Below, piece after piece: positions 32,643 to 44,019 of a stretch of DNA of 64,000 nt. The translations under genes were made by a program, and so were the position numbers. Source of the stretch: Welwitschia mirabilis (Eukaryota > Gnetophyta > Gnetopsida > Welwitschiales); the NCBI GenBank assembly GCA_051453625.1, contig JBOZIK010000001.1, positions 95,863,664 to 95,927,663 of the forward strand. The letters run 5' to 3'. Positions within the stretch are counted from its first letter, which is position 1; each line of letters begins with the position of its first letter. The notes under the pieces are model-generated. The model saw only the letters and a list, made by a program, of their open reading frames with translations. It was not told where the DNA came from and ran no database searches.

Positions 32643-35340
32643 TTAGACTTTCTTGCAGTCTAAGGGTTTTATTTCTTTTTCATTTTGATCGAAAAATTCA
32701 TGCTCAAAGTTGGATGTATTAATGGCTTCTAAGCTTTTAGTCTCAAGTGGGTCATCATAAAGCTTAGACTCATGTAACGTCAGTCGTCTTTCTTCAAGGA
32801 AATGACATTGAAGAAATAAGGTCGATTTGATACTATCTTTTAAGTCCATTTCATCATCACCTAGGTATTTTTTAGCTACATTAAAAACTCTAATTGTAAA
32901 TGTTTTATTTCCTAGGTGATACTTCATTATTCCAGTTCATGTGTCAATAATGTAATCCTCTATTGCATAGAAGGCTTGTTCTAAAAGTAATGGATTCTAT
33001 GATAATTACATCTATTAGGTAGTAGGCCTCTTTAATTTGAATCAGTAAATGTTTGATATCCCCTAAGGGTTTCTTAACTAAAGTATCTACTAACTCTAGG
33101 AGAATCTAAGTAGGCTCTATTCTACATTCTAAACTAAGTCTTTTGAAAATGGATAGTGGCATGTTATTNNNNNNNNNNNNNNNNNNNNNNNNNNNNNNNN
33201 NNNNNNNNNNNNNNNNNNNNNNNNNNNNNNNNNNNNNNNNNNNNNNNNNNNNNNNNNNNNNNNNNNNNNNNNNNNNNNNNNNNNNNNNNNNNNNNNNNNN
33301 NNNNNNNNNNNNNNNNNNNNNNNNNNNNNNGTTTTCTTCTTATTAAGTCCTTCCATAGACTTGAGTACCCCATATTTTATTGCAAATGTTTCTAAAAGGG
33401 TAAGTTTATGCTCACATTTTTTATCAAGGCTTTAAGATGTTCATTGAATGTTAGATTATTGTTAAGCCTATTAAGCAAAGGGGTAGCTAATTGCTTTTGT
33501 CAAGAATTTTTATTTTTGAAGGAAAGTTATAATCTTCTAATATTTCAATCCTCTTCTTCCTCCTTATCTCTAGTCTTGGGAGGTTAATTCTTTATAAGGA
33601 GGATGGTTTATTTCATGTCCAATTCTTCTCACAACCTTATAATCTTTTCTTATTTCATTGGGGTTTGGTAAAGGTTGTGTTACTAATGTTCCTTGTGGTC
33701 TTTGATTTACCAACTTGGTTTGTTGAAGAACATTCACTAAGTTTTTAATGTTGGCATTTTTTTNNNNNNNNNNNNNNNNNNNNNNNNNNNNNNNNNNNNN
33801 NNNNNNNNNNNNNNNNNNNNNNNNNNNNNNNNNNNNNNNNNNNNNNNNNNNNNNNNNNNNNNNNNNNNNNNNNNNNNNNNNNNNNNNNNNNNNNNNNNNN
33901 NNNNNNNNNNNNNNNNNNNNNNNNNNNNNNNNNNNNNNNNNNNNNNNNNNNNNNNNNNNNNNNNNNNNNNNNNNNNNNNNNNNNNNNNNNNNNNNNNNNN
34001 NNNNNNNNNNNNNNNNNNNNNNNNNNNNNNNNNNNNNNNNNNNNNNNNNNNNNNNNNNNNNNNNNNNNNNNNNNNNNNNNNNNNNNNNNNNNNNNNNNNN
34101 NNNNNNNNNNNNNNNNNNNNNNNNNNNNNNNNNNNNNNNNNNNNNNNNNNNNNNNNNNNNNNNNNNNNNNNNNNNNNNNNNNNNNNNNNNNNNNNNNNNN
34201 NNNNNNNNNNNNNNNNNNNNNNNNNNNNNNNNNNNNNNTTGGAAATTGGGTAAAATTGGTTGAAAGTTTAAATTTTTAAAGCGGTTTTTGGAAGGTTGAA
34301 AATTATTTTAAAAATGTGTACTCAACTTAGGTTATGATTCATTTTGATTTTTAAAGTTTGAAAATGTTTGATTGAAAGCATAAACTTCTTCATGTATTCT
34401 CTCTTTGTATATTGGTAAAAGTCGACAATCCTTGATAATGTAATAATTATCCTCACATAAATCACATGTTAGTATTACATTTTTGTCAGTTGCTGATTTA
34501 ACATCTAAAATCATTTTACTATACTTCTCTAAGGTTGTTGTAAAATTTTTATTTAGATTTATAGGGTTGTAATCCATCTTCTTTTCTTATTTAACCTCTT
34601 TTAAATCTTTGATGAGTTGGCCTATAGTACAATTTTCTTTTGATGTTGGCCAACTTTGACTAACCTTCACAAGTTCTAATATTTTCTAGGAATTTTCTAA
34701 TGTGAGGTTTACAAGGTTTTCATCACAAAAGAAGTCTAAAAGTTGTTTTGNNNNNNNNNNNNNNNNNNNNNNNNNNNAACTAGTTCTTCTCATAAAAAAT
34801 CATTTACTAGATTAGAATGGGTTGATACAAAAAAAATGTTCATATATGAAATCATAATTCTCATTTAGCTTTTGTTGAAAGTTCTTTACTTTCTTTTTCC
34901 TTTTTTTAATGATTTATTCACTCGTAAATCTTTTGATAAAGGTATCATGGACTTGATCCCAAGATTTTAAACTTTTGTGGGATATGATTTTTAGCAAATT
35001 TTTAGCTCTACCTTTTAATATCATAGGAAAGATTACCATGTATGTTCTATTACTAATATTTTTCTTTCCATTCCCTAAGGTAAGAATTAATTGTTCTATC
35101 TCTGTAATATGTTGGAGAGGATCCTCATTATATTCACCACTAAAATTTGAATAGGTATTTAGGTTCTTTAGCTTAACATCATTTCTTGAGGGCAAATTGA
35201 AAGGGGCTTTAATTTCTCATTTCTTATTAGCTATTAATTCCCTTAAGATAAGCTTTGCATTAGGACTAGGGGTTGAAAATCCTATAACTTGCTTTTGCTT
35301 TTGGGTGGCACTCGATATTGTAAACTGATTTTATTCTACA
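32643..35340 (-). pseudogene. gag-protease polyprotein of element E
   Basis: Read on the minus strand. The N-terminus (about 35330) has VIGFSTPSPNAKLILREL and an in-frame stop at 35219-35217. The retrotrans_gag core is open at 35195-34914 (HITEIEQLILTLGNGKK, FPMILKGRAKNLL, HDTFIKRF). A nucleocapsid knuckle lies at about 34470-34430 (CDLCEDNYYIIKDC, coordinating His lost). A retropepsin-type region follows around 33500-33000, largely hidden by gaps. A C-terminal linker is open at 32927-32643 (IRVFNVAKKYLGDDE, EKEIKPLDCKK). All parts align with element C 54100-56400. Gaps at 33169-33330, 33764-34238 and 34751-34777 interrupt it. A short RT-entry-like patch follows near 32430 (KIHAFMWPYRDLLAI), but no RT core. 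Confidence 0.85.
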
Positions 35341-35920
35341 AGATTTTCTTTAATGAGATCTGATTAAGAAAAAATAAATTTAGAAGAAGGATTGTATACA
35401 CTTGAAGATTACTTTTCTGATTCGCTTCTAAAGTCTACTAGTTATTCTCTAATGTTTTTCTATATCAATAGCCTTTCTTTTTGATATTTATTTTCTAGGT
35501 TAACCATATCATAGAAACCTATAAATAAAAAATAACAAAAAAAATCAAATATAGCAAAGTATCATCTTATTTGTCATTAGACGATAGAGAGGACGACACA
35601 TGTAGAGAATAGAAAACAAAAACTTTAATAGAACAAAAAGCCAAAAAATAAAAAAACATAGGTTGTCAATAGAGACTAATTTTATTATAGAATATCAAAA
35701 TTCAAAAACAAAAACTGAAATCTTAGACTGTCATCTTAACTATCATGTAGATGATAAAGGGAATAATAGTTATTTTAATTCTAAAACTGAAACTGAAAAA
35801 CTATAAAGAGAAAAACCTAAAGTTCTTAATTAAAATACAACATTGCTATGGAGAAATAACCAAATGAAAATTCAATGTACTCACCCAAGTGATGACAATC
35901 CTCATGATCCTCAGTAACCT

Positions 35921-35941
35921 TCCTTGAAAATGGTGCCAATT
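35921..35941 (-). other. primer binding site of element E
   Basis: On the minus strand attggcaccattttcaagg follows the LTR end. It is a decayed form of the TGGCGCCGTTGCCGGGG-type site typical of Tat and Athila Gypsy elements. Confidence 0.75.
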
Positions 35942-37004
35942 TGTTATGGTGTGTATTTCTGCAAACATTTATACTCAAAAAGTTCCTATCATTCACAACT
36001 AACATTGACATCTTTACATAACAAAAAACACTAATATAGTTGGTAGTAAATCCAAATGTCATATCTCATTGAAGACTATGAGATGAGATTTGAAGATTGT
36101 TTTCCAAAAGAATAAAGTAACCTAAATTAATTAATAATGTAAAAAATAAAGTGTAATGCAAATGTAAATGCAACCTAATCTGAATGTAAAATAAAGCTAA
36201 ACTACTTTATTTTAGCCTTAATAAAGGGTACACTTAAGATCTATATTGCTAATGAAATTGTTACCAGATCAAGGGTAATATAAATCATAAGAGACATCTC
36301 ACAAATAAAAATGTAATAATGAAAATAGAGTTTCATATTAAAAGGAATCAAACATCTGGATTACAAAATGGTTGAGCCTTAATGGAGGATGCATATTCCT
36401 CCACCAAAGGAATGTCTTTCTGCAACTTTTAAGATGGATCTTTTGCTCTTCGATCTCTTATCATGAGAACTTTCAATGCATTAAAGATAGATAGGAGAGT
36501 TTGAGAAGGGTTTTATTTATAGCGTTACACAGTAAAACTGTTACATAAAAGGAACTCTAAAATACACTCCATTACAGAAAAGAAATAGATGAAATGATTA
36601 AAGGTTAGCTATCAGATTTAGTTATAGTATCATCCTATCTATCGTCTAAATGATATAATGGATGACACTCCTTACCAGAGATGACTTAGTAGTGTCTCAG
36701 TGGAGGACTTAGCAGTCCATGTTAGCATCAAATGTATTGTCATCCTACCTATCGTGGGATGACATAGGGGATGATATTCNNNNNNNNNNGTGAGGAGAAA
36801 CTATTCTTTCCATTAGTAATCTTCCTCCATAGCCATAAGTGTTAGAATGTGCTTCAAATGCCTCAAATCTTACTAAGAATTTCACATTTCTAAGATCTTA
36901 CATTGATTTTATAAAATTCTAAAATTTACATCTAAACCTATATAAATGTCTTGTAAAATAGGTCATAAAACCCCATCAAATATACACAAATTACTAACAC
37001 ATCA
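35942..37004 (-). repeat. 5' LTR of element E
   Basis: In reverse complement it starts TGATGTGTTAG at 37004 and ends ...accataaca at 35942. It matches the C LTRs, sharing gatggggttttatga near the start, tccattaaggc in the middle and a TATA region (plus strand ttttatttatagc near 36510). It carries two copies of a catcctacctatcgt-type motif near 36630 and 36740 and a 10-N gap at 36780-36789. Confidence 0.88.
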
Positions 37005-38110
37005 TTCTTCCCTAATCTATCTTCATCTACAAGAATTTAGAGCAATTACAGATGTATTCCTTTAAGTTTACTTTCATTTTGGGCCAAAAGTAGTCTTTTC
37101 TCAATCTGTAGTAATTCTTGATGAATCTAAGATATCCTACATATGGAACTTTATGTAGTTTAAACATTATCTTCTTTTTCCATGGGCCTCATGGAATGCA
37201 CAAGTGTTATCCTTTTAAGAGATATTTTTTCCTTGAGAGCATGTATGTATCTACTTATTTTTCTTCTTGGATCAGTTGATGTATGTCTTGGAAATATGAA
37301 TCATTAATTAAAGATGTTTTGATAAAGGTAAGATAAATTAGATGTAATAGTGATCGTCAGGATGCATCACATTCTAGTTAGGTCATCTACAACTTTTTGT
37401 TCTCTTTCTTAGGGATATACTATAATTTAAGATTATATTGTATAAGAAACTCACCTCATCTTCTCTATCACATATTTAAAAGTATTATTTATAAAAATAT
37501 TCCAAGCTTTTGTGATCTATTTTGAGAAGGAATTTGCTTTCCACAAGATAATATATCCAAAATTTCAAGGTATGTACTATGACTAGTAATTCAAGATCAT
37601 GAACAGGATAGTTCCACTCATGTTGATTTAACTTTCATGATTTATAAGCAATCACCTAATTATCATAGCTGAGTACAACTCCTATTCCTTAAGTAGAAGC
37701 ATCAGTGATGACTGTAAATGATTTGTTTTTATCTGCAATTTTAAAAATAGATGCTATTATAAGTAGTAGCTTCAATTTGAGAAATGCTTCTTTGCATTCA
37801 TCATTGAAGTTAAATGTATTTTTTTGACTTAGGTAAATCTATTAATGATGCTATAAGTTGAGAGAATCTTGGAATAAATTTCTTATAGATGTTAGCAAAC
37901 CCCAAGAAACTTCAAACTTAGGTAGTGTCTTTCAGTTCTAACCATTCCCTTATATCTTGCACTTTAGCTGGATCGGTTGTAGTTTTTTTACTAGAGATGA
38001 GATGACCTAGATAGCTAATTTCTATCTAAAAGAACTCACACTTGCTTAATTTGGCCTTGAAATTGTGCTTGGATAGAACCTATTTGATTGGCAACATATA
38101 CCTTTTCTGG
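37005..38110 (-). pseudogene. Gypsy pol fragment (RT end, RNase H, integrase start), element G
   Basis: On the minus strand from 38070 downward: KHNFKAKLSKCEF and EISYLGHLISS (RT C-terminus), DPAKVQDIREWLEL and SFLGFANIYKKFIPRFSQL (connection), a degraded RNase H near 37700, and integrase zinc-domain text KDYFWPKMKVNLKEYI (about 37090-37040). The sequence stops at 37005 against the LTR of element E, so E landed in the integrase. The style is chromovirus-like. The first half of RT, including the catalytic box, is missing between this and gag. Confidence 0.85.
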
Positions 38111-38149
38111 TTGCATAGGTGGATTCTAAAAAGCTTAAGGCCAACTATG

Positions 38150-39240
38150 TTGAGGTAGATTTGGTGATTATGCTTTGGATGGGTATTTCCTGATAATGTG
38201 ACCTTTCTTATGGCATTTATGCCAAGTAAGATTTGTTCTATATGGCTCTCATGCTAATGGTGCATTTGATGTAAGGTGTCTGTCCACTTGGAGGTCATGC
38301 TACTCTTTCTGTTAATTCGCTTGTCCTTTGAGGTAATGTCTTATCTTGTGGTAAGCATCTTTAGTGGATTTTAATCTCCAAGATGCATAAGAGGCTTTTA
38401 AGTTTGGACAGTAAGATCCCAATAAAACTATTAATCAACTACTTCTCAGTAAAGTTCTTCTGGTACTTCATAAGGAACTAGAATTTAGAATAATATTTAT
38501 CTAGTGGGTACTTTCCCAAGTGAAGGCATTGGAATTACACCATTTGGTCTTTAATGAAATCTTCAGGGATGAATTTCCTTTTGAACTCTTCTACAAAGAT
38601 GTCTCATGGTATTTTTTGGGGATGTTTTTATTGGCATCTAGACCATCATTCTTGTGCATTTTCTGTAAGAAAGATAGCAACATATACACATCATTTTTCT
38701 AAAGGAATATTTTGAAGCTTGAAATAGTTATCTAATTGTTAGATGTAGGATATGGCTTATTTACTTATTCCAACTTTGCCTTTATAGGTTTTCATACATA
38801 TTATTTTTGCAATCTCTTCTTCTTCACATTGCTTTATTTTGGAGTGATTAGCTCTATTTGATGGGAAGGCTTGGAGGTTGGCCTATGTGTCCAGTAGTCT
38901 CATCTAGATGTTCTATAGATCAATTACATTTATTAGACTATTCTATCCTGATGTAGACAGTGCCTCTTGAGATGTTCTTGGGTTGTGTTCTAGAGGTCTA
39001 TCTTCTAGGTGAGAGAGAAAGTTATCAATCCTTCTCGCTAAAACTTTATTTTAAGTGAAAATTGGTCGATTTAGTTTTCTAGCTCATCTATATGCTTATT
39101 TACTTTATGTTCCATGATGCATTAGTTGGTTCGACATCCTCTTGAACTCATATGTCTCTCCTTCATTGTTCAATAAGTTCTTTTTGCTAGTCCTCCCTTT
39201 TTGATGATGCTATCCCTTATTATAGCATTATTGTAGTATC
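38150..39240 (-). pseudogene. Gypsy gag, element G
   Basis: On the minus strand: MEHKVNKHIDELEN (near 39110) and DIFVEEFKRKFIPEDFIKDQ (about 38600-38540). LHLGKYPLDKYYSKF (about 38525-38480) is the retrotrans_gag core. A zinc knuckle WHKCHKKGHIIRKY (38218-38177) has both outer cysteines changed (Trp and Tyr). Many stops interrupt it. The leader that should connect it to the PBS at 45408-45419 is interrupted by unit H. Confidence 0.78.
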
Positions 39241-39339
39241 TAGGTACCTATAACCATATAGTAGTTAGGAAAATAGTAGATGGGATGATTTAATGATCTT
39301 CATAATAACCTTGCTAACATAGATGCCAACTTCCAAGGG

Positions 39340-40165
39340 TTTTATGTGCTATTTAATATCCAGATGCAATGTTAGATATCTAAGTGCAATATTAGGTACT
39401 TGAGTGTAACATAGAGTACTAAGTGTGATGTTAGGTACTAATGTGACATCAGGAACTTGAGTGTAATGTCGAGCACTTGAGTGTAATATTAGACACTAAG
39501 TGTAACATTGGATATTTTAAAGGGATTTCAAGACATTACAAGTAGTGAAGGAAATAAGGGACGCATCTGATGCCTGAGTGTAATGTCAGATACCCAAGCA
39601 CAATGTTGGGCATTCAAATGCGGCATTGGATACTGAAGTGCAAAATTGGGATTTCTACTATGATGTCAGTGATTACTAAAAGTGCTAGTAATGTGGGACA
39701 TGTTTTTTGTCTGAGTGCGACATCAAACACCGAAGTACAACATCAAGCACCTAAGTACAACATTAGACATTAGAGCGCAATGTCAGAGCTTTTAGCATAG
39801 GCAAGCGAAAGAGGTAATTTCCAAGAAGCGATAATACTGTTAAGGCCTTATGGAGGTAAGCATGATCTCGGGTGCTTAAGTATAATATTTAACTTTAACA
39901 AGCTTTAGAGTATGATAGCAAACTTTATGGGGTTAAGTCTGATATTAGGTTTTGGAGTGTGAAGTTGGCCTTCAAAGTTTGATGTCATATTTTCTCAAGT
40001 GTGACATTGGCCTTTGAACTATAACATCACATTTTCTTAAATATGAAATTGGCACTTGAAGTGCAATGTCAAGTTTTCTCAAGTATAACATCAGCCCTTG
40101 AAGTAAAATGTTGAGTTTCCACAGCTATGACATCGACCTTCAAAGTATGACATTGAGTTCTTCTA
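39340..40165. repeat. dense array of short ATGTC/GACAT repeats upstream of unit H
   Basis: Two sub-arrays. In 39350-39520 and 39565-39790, units of about 20 bp read close to agtgtaatgtcaggtacttg, with variants on both strands (aatgtc and gacatc). In 39950-40160, units of about 35-40 bp read like ctcaagtgtgacattggcctt. No protein is encoded. The position, directly upstream of a TATA box and a gene, fits enhancer-like or transposase-binding subterminal repeats. I found no terminal inverted repeat to prove a DNA transposon. Confidence 0.8.
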
Positions 40166-40258
40166 GACTAAGTGTCTAACTGCAGTTTTTATTCTCAACT
40201 TCTAATTAACTATAGTTAACTCTTACTCTCAGAGTTAGGTTAATTCCTAGTTCACTAC

Positions 40259-40266
40259 TATAAATA
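40259..40266 (+). promoter_or_regulatory. TATA box upstream of unit H gene copy 1
   Basis: TATAAATA within ctactataaatacccttct, followed by a C/T-rich leader and an ATG at 40522. It lies about 100 bp after the repeat array. Confidence 0.6.
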
Positions 40267-40521
40267 CCCTTCTGGATCCCTCATTTTTACCTAATTTGTT
40301 ATGTAATCTACAGTCAATTCAGTAGCTCCTTTTTTTTCCTTCTTCTATTCTTTCACCTGATACTTTTATTATCATTTGTTTTTCTAATTCTCTTTCTCTT
40401 ATTTGGTGTTTTTTTTTTTTTTTTTTTTTGTATTTTGTATAGATCTTTCTACAACTTGCTTCTACTTATAAATACTAGCTCTTCTTTAATGTTTATGAAT
40501 ACACATCTTTTCTATCAATCT

Positions 40522-42027
40522 ATGGCTCAAAGACTTTACCCTACTATTTCTTGGGATTCTACCAATGTTAGGTTTGCTGAACTAGAAATATAATAATGGG
40601 TTGCAAAGAAAGAGTTCTCTTAGATCTTCTCCTTCAATATCCTAGATATCTGTGGCTTTTCTTCTTTATATCTTTGTTATTCCATCATTTTTCTAATTCT
40701 AAATTCTTTGTATTCTTCTCTTGATCCTTACATAATTACCATTTCCCATTCTCATCATGGCCCAATCTAGATTTTCAAAGAGAACATTGGTTTGGTATTT
40801 GAAATAAGTCAGGTTGATCACATTCCTCGCAAGATTTCTCATGTTGATGAGGATTTCCATTACTTTATAACCAATTAATTGAATGATTTTATATTTGTAT
40901 GAGAGATGGATACTTGCTGTGATGGGATCTCCACTTCTAACTTTACCATCATGTACTTTGTAGCTCATGGAAAACTGATCACTAGTAGGACCTTTCCTTA
41001 TGACTAGGCGAATGATATTACAATCTACATAATTTACTTGCTTCCCTTTTTAGTTAGTAGAATCTCTTTAGATTGGGCTTTGGTTATATGTTCCAAGACT
41101 CTTTCTTAGTTAGCCTACTTAAACTAGAATAGTAACTGGGAAAAAATGTTTCTATGCATACATCTTGTTAGTTTTGTATTTTTCTTCTATGAATCTAAGA
41201 GGTTTATAGACCTTTAATTCTACAACTATAAATTCTTTCTTTCTTTTATCTCCTCATGAGATTCCTTCTCGATCTTTACTTTATTCTCATTATTTTTTAT
41301 CTATGGAGGGTAAAGTTTCTAGGGATTATAATCATGAAGAAACATCTCAGGGTAATTTTTCTATTCCATTTAAGCTATGTATTCTTACTTAGGATTTTTT
41401 CATAAAAATTGTATTTTTGATGAATCTGTTATTTGTTTATCATTGTGTTATAGATGAGTAACGCCTCCGGATCTTGGGAATCTTCCTGTCAAAAATATGA
41501 AAAGGCTCCAGTTAATTACCCTATGCTAGAGGAACTTGTAGAAGAGGATGCACCCCTTATCTTTGCACAATGACACCAATCTTATGAGGTATTAACATAC
41601 TTTAATCTTTTATTCATTTTCTTTTTTTCTTTTTATGGCTTAGAAGACTATCTTTATTAAGCCTTTTTTTTTTTAATTTTTTGGTAGGTTCCCTACTTGG
41701 AGACCTTAATCTAGGATGATCTAGATTTTACTCCATGGTCTTTAGAAAATCTCTCCCTTTAGTAGCTAAGAAAGGATTACATTGCAGTAAGTGAAATCTT
41801 CCCTTTTGTATCTTCCACTGGCCTATTCATGGATTCATTGTTTTATTCCAATTCTTAAGGGGAAGAGGTTCTTAATGATTTTGATACATTAATAAATAAA
41901 GAGAATATATTCTATTTCACCTCCTATTTTTAGCCTCCAAGTCAGAGTCTACCTGTTTCTTAACCTTCTCCATAGCCTCTTCGTTATTTGCTTGTAGCTT
42001 CAAAGTCCATCATTAATGAGCAAGGTT
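40522..42027 (+). pseudogene. unit H gene copy 1: unknown protein with introns, interrupted
   Basis: The first exon starts MAQRLYPTISWDSTNVRFAE and can be followed through stops to about 41390 (HIPRKISHVDEDFHYF). An acceptor ttatag at 41448-41453 precedes a second exon (41454-41588) reading MSNASGSWESSCQKYE and YPMLEELVEEDAP. Its last codons include a TGA where Trp is likely. A GT donor (41589) and a ttggtag acceptor (41681-41687) bound a short intron. The third exon reads DDLDFTPWSLENLSL and IAVSEIFPFVSSTGLF before the gap at 42028. The ORF resembles proteins in plant mobile units with plant-mobile-domain or transposon-protein character, but I cannot name a family. Copy 2 repeats the whole structure. 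Confidence 0.6.
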
Positions 42028-42127
42028 NNNNNNNNNNNNNNNNNNNNNNNNNNNNNNNNNNNNNNNNNNNNNNNNNNNNNNNNNNNNNNNNNNNNNNNNN
42101 NNNNNNNNNNNNNNNNNNNNNNNNNNN

Positions 42128-42666
42128 AGAAGATTGAAGGATGAAACATCTATCTTAAGTGTTGCATAAAGACATGCACTTGATGAAGGGCTATGTATCC
42201 TCCATTGAGACCTAATTACTTTGTAACCCAGATACTTATTACTCATTCTTAATATAAACTTTGTTTGATTTTCATATTTGTATTACATTATATATTTTCT
42301 ATGATTCTTATAGTATATGTTGCCCTTAATATAGTGATAATTTCATGGGTGATATAAATTATCAAGTGTAGTCTTTGTTATGACTGAAACCAAGTAGTGT
42401 TAGTTCCATTTTGAATTTCATCTAGATTAGTTGTTTCTTTCATTTTGCATTGTATTTTATTTCCTTCCATTTGTTATTTATTTCTATTTTTTATATTTCT
42501 TTTGCAAATTAATCTAATTCTTGTCTCATAGTTTTCAATGATAATACAACATTTTGGGTCTACTTCCATTCATAATAGTATGTTATACTATGTGAGATAT
42601 CTATTTATTTTATAAATAACATAATCCTTTTGAACATAAGAACTTGCACAAATACATACCACAATA
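42128..42666 (+). mobile_element. 3' half of an LTR of the C/E family
   Basis: It begins at a 100-N gap and aligns with the second half of the C LTRs (atcctccattgag, ttgtaacccagatac, catgggtgatataaa). It ends ttgcacaaatacataccacaata, matching ttgcacaaatacacacctcaaca of element C. No PBS follows, so it is a solo LTR or a 3' LTR remnant. It sits between the two gene copies of unit H. Confidence 0.8.
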
Positions 42667-42880
42667 GTCCACCCTTCTATTTTTTATTATCTACATGTTG
42701 TGATGCCAGCCTTTATGTGACTCATGCATACTGCACTGCCTATTGTTCACCCTTTTCGTTGTTTTCCTCCCTTTGCATCCTTTGTTAACTAAATCCTCCA
42801 TTCATGATTAGCTTCTATGCCTCTGATCATCCATCTCCACACTGTGTTGACCTCCTCTTCTCTAGCCTATCCTATGTCCT

Positions 42881-43948
42881 ACAAATATGAAATTTTTGAA
42901 CATTACAAGTTTGTTAAACTCAAAATATAGCAATGGGTTATGGAACAAGGATTTTCCTGAATTTTCTCCTCTAATCTTCTATATCTCCATGGCTTTCCTT
43001 TGTTGTATGTTTATCATCCTAATGTTTTTTACATCATTAATTATTTGTATTCTTCTTTTATTCCTTGCATAGCTATCATTTTCCATCCTTGTCATGGCCT
43101 AATCTAGATTTTTAAAGAAGGCATTAAGCTAGTTTTTGAAATAAGCCAAAGTGATCATGTTTCTTTTAAGGTTTCTTATTTTGTTGAGGATTTTTAGTAC
43201 TTTATGATGAATTGTTTAGATGATTTTTTATGTATATGGAAGGTGGATACTCACTACTATGGGATCTCCATCACTAATTTTTCCACCCCATACTTTGTAG
43301 CTTATAGGAAATTGATAATTAATAGGATCTTCCTTTATGATTGGCTGAGTGAAATTCCAACTTATGTAATTTACTTGCTGCTTTTTTAGTTAGCAAAATC
43401 TCTTTAGTTTAGGCTTTGGTTATATGTCCCTTGACTCTTTTCTAGTTAGGCCACATGAAGTGGAATAGTAACAAGGGAAAATGTTTCTATGCATATATCT
43501 TATTAGATCTATATTTTTCTTCCATGGGTCTCAGAGGTTGATAGGCTTTTAGGTATACAACTCTATATTCTTTCTTTGTTTCATCTTCTCATGAGATCCT
43601 ACTTAGTTTTTACTTCATTCTTATTCTTATTCATCTATGGAACATGAAGGTTTTAGAAATGATAACTGTAGAGAAACATCTTAGGGTACTTTTTCTATTC
43701 CATCTAAGATATGGATTCTTGTCAAGGAGTTTTTGATAAAAAGTGTATTTGTGATGACTTTATTGTTTTCTTTATCTTGTGTTATAGATGAGTAATGCAT
43801 TGGGATATCATGACTCTTTCCATCAAAAATGTGATAAGGATCTAGTTACTCACCCTATGCTAGAGGAACCTAAAGAAGAGTATGCATCCCTTAGCTTTAC
43901 TTAGTGACACTAAACTCATGGGTTATTAACTTACTACTATATTTCTTT

Positions 43949-44019
<71 letters not shown>

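Larger units (their letters stand above)
31306..37004 (-). mobile_element. Tat/Athila-like Gypsy element E, gag-protease only, 3' end truncated
   Basis: A minus-strand sister of element C. In element order it has a 5' LTR (37004-35942), a PBS, a noncoding leader, a gag-protease frame (about 35340-32643) and a long noncoding 3' region that stops at 31306 where element F sequence starts. No RT, RNase H or integrase is present. The collinear match to C runs from LTR to noncoding tail, so the missing pol is a family trait and not local damage. Its LTR abuts the interrupted integrase of element G at 37005. Confidence 0.85.

Noticed and set aside
39340-40165. CRISPR-like array
   Set aside because: Units are contiguous, variable and in both orientations, without constant spacers, and the genome is a plant's.
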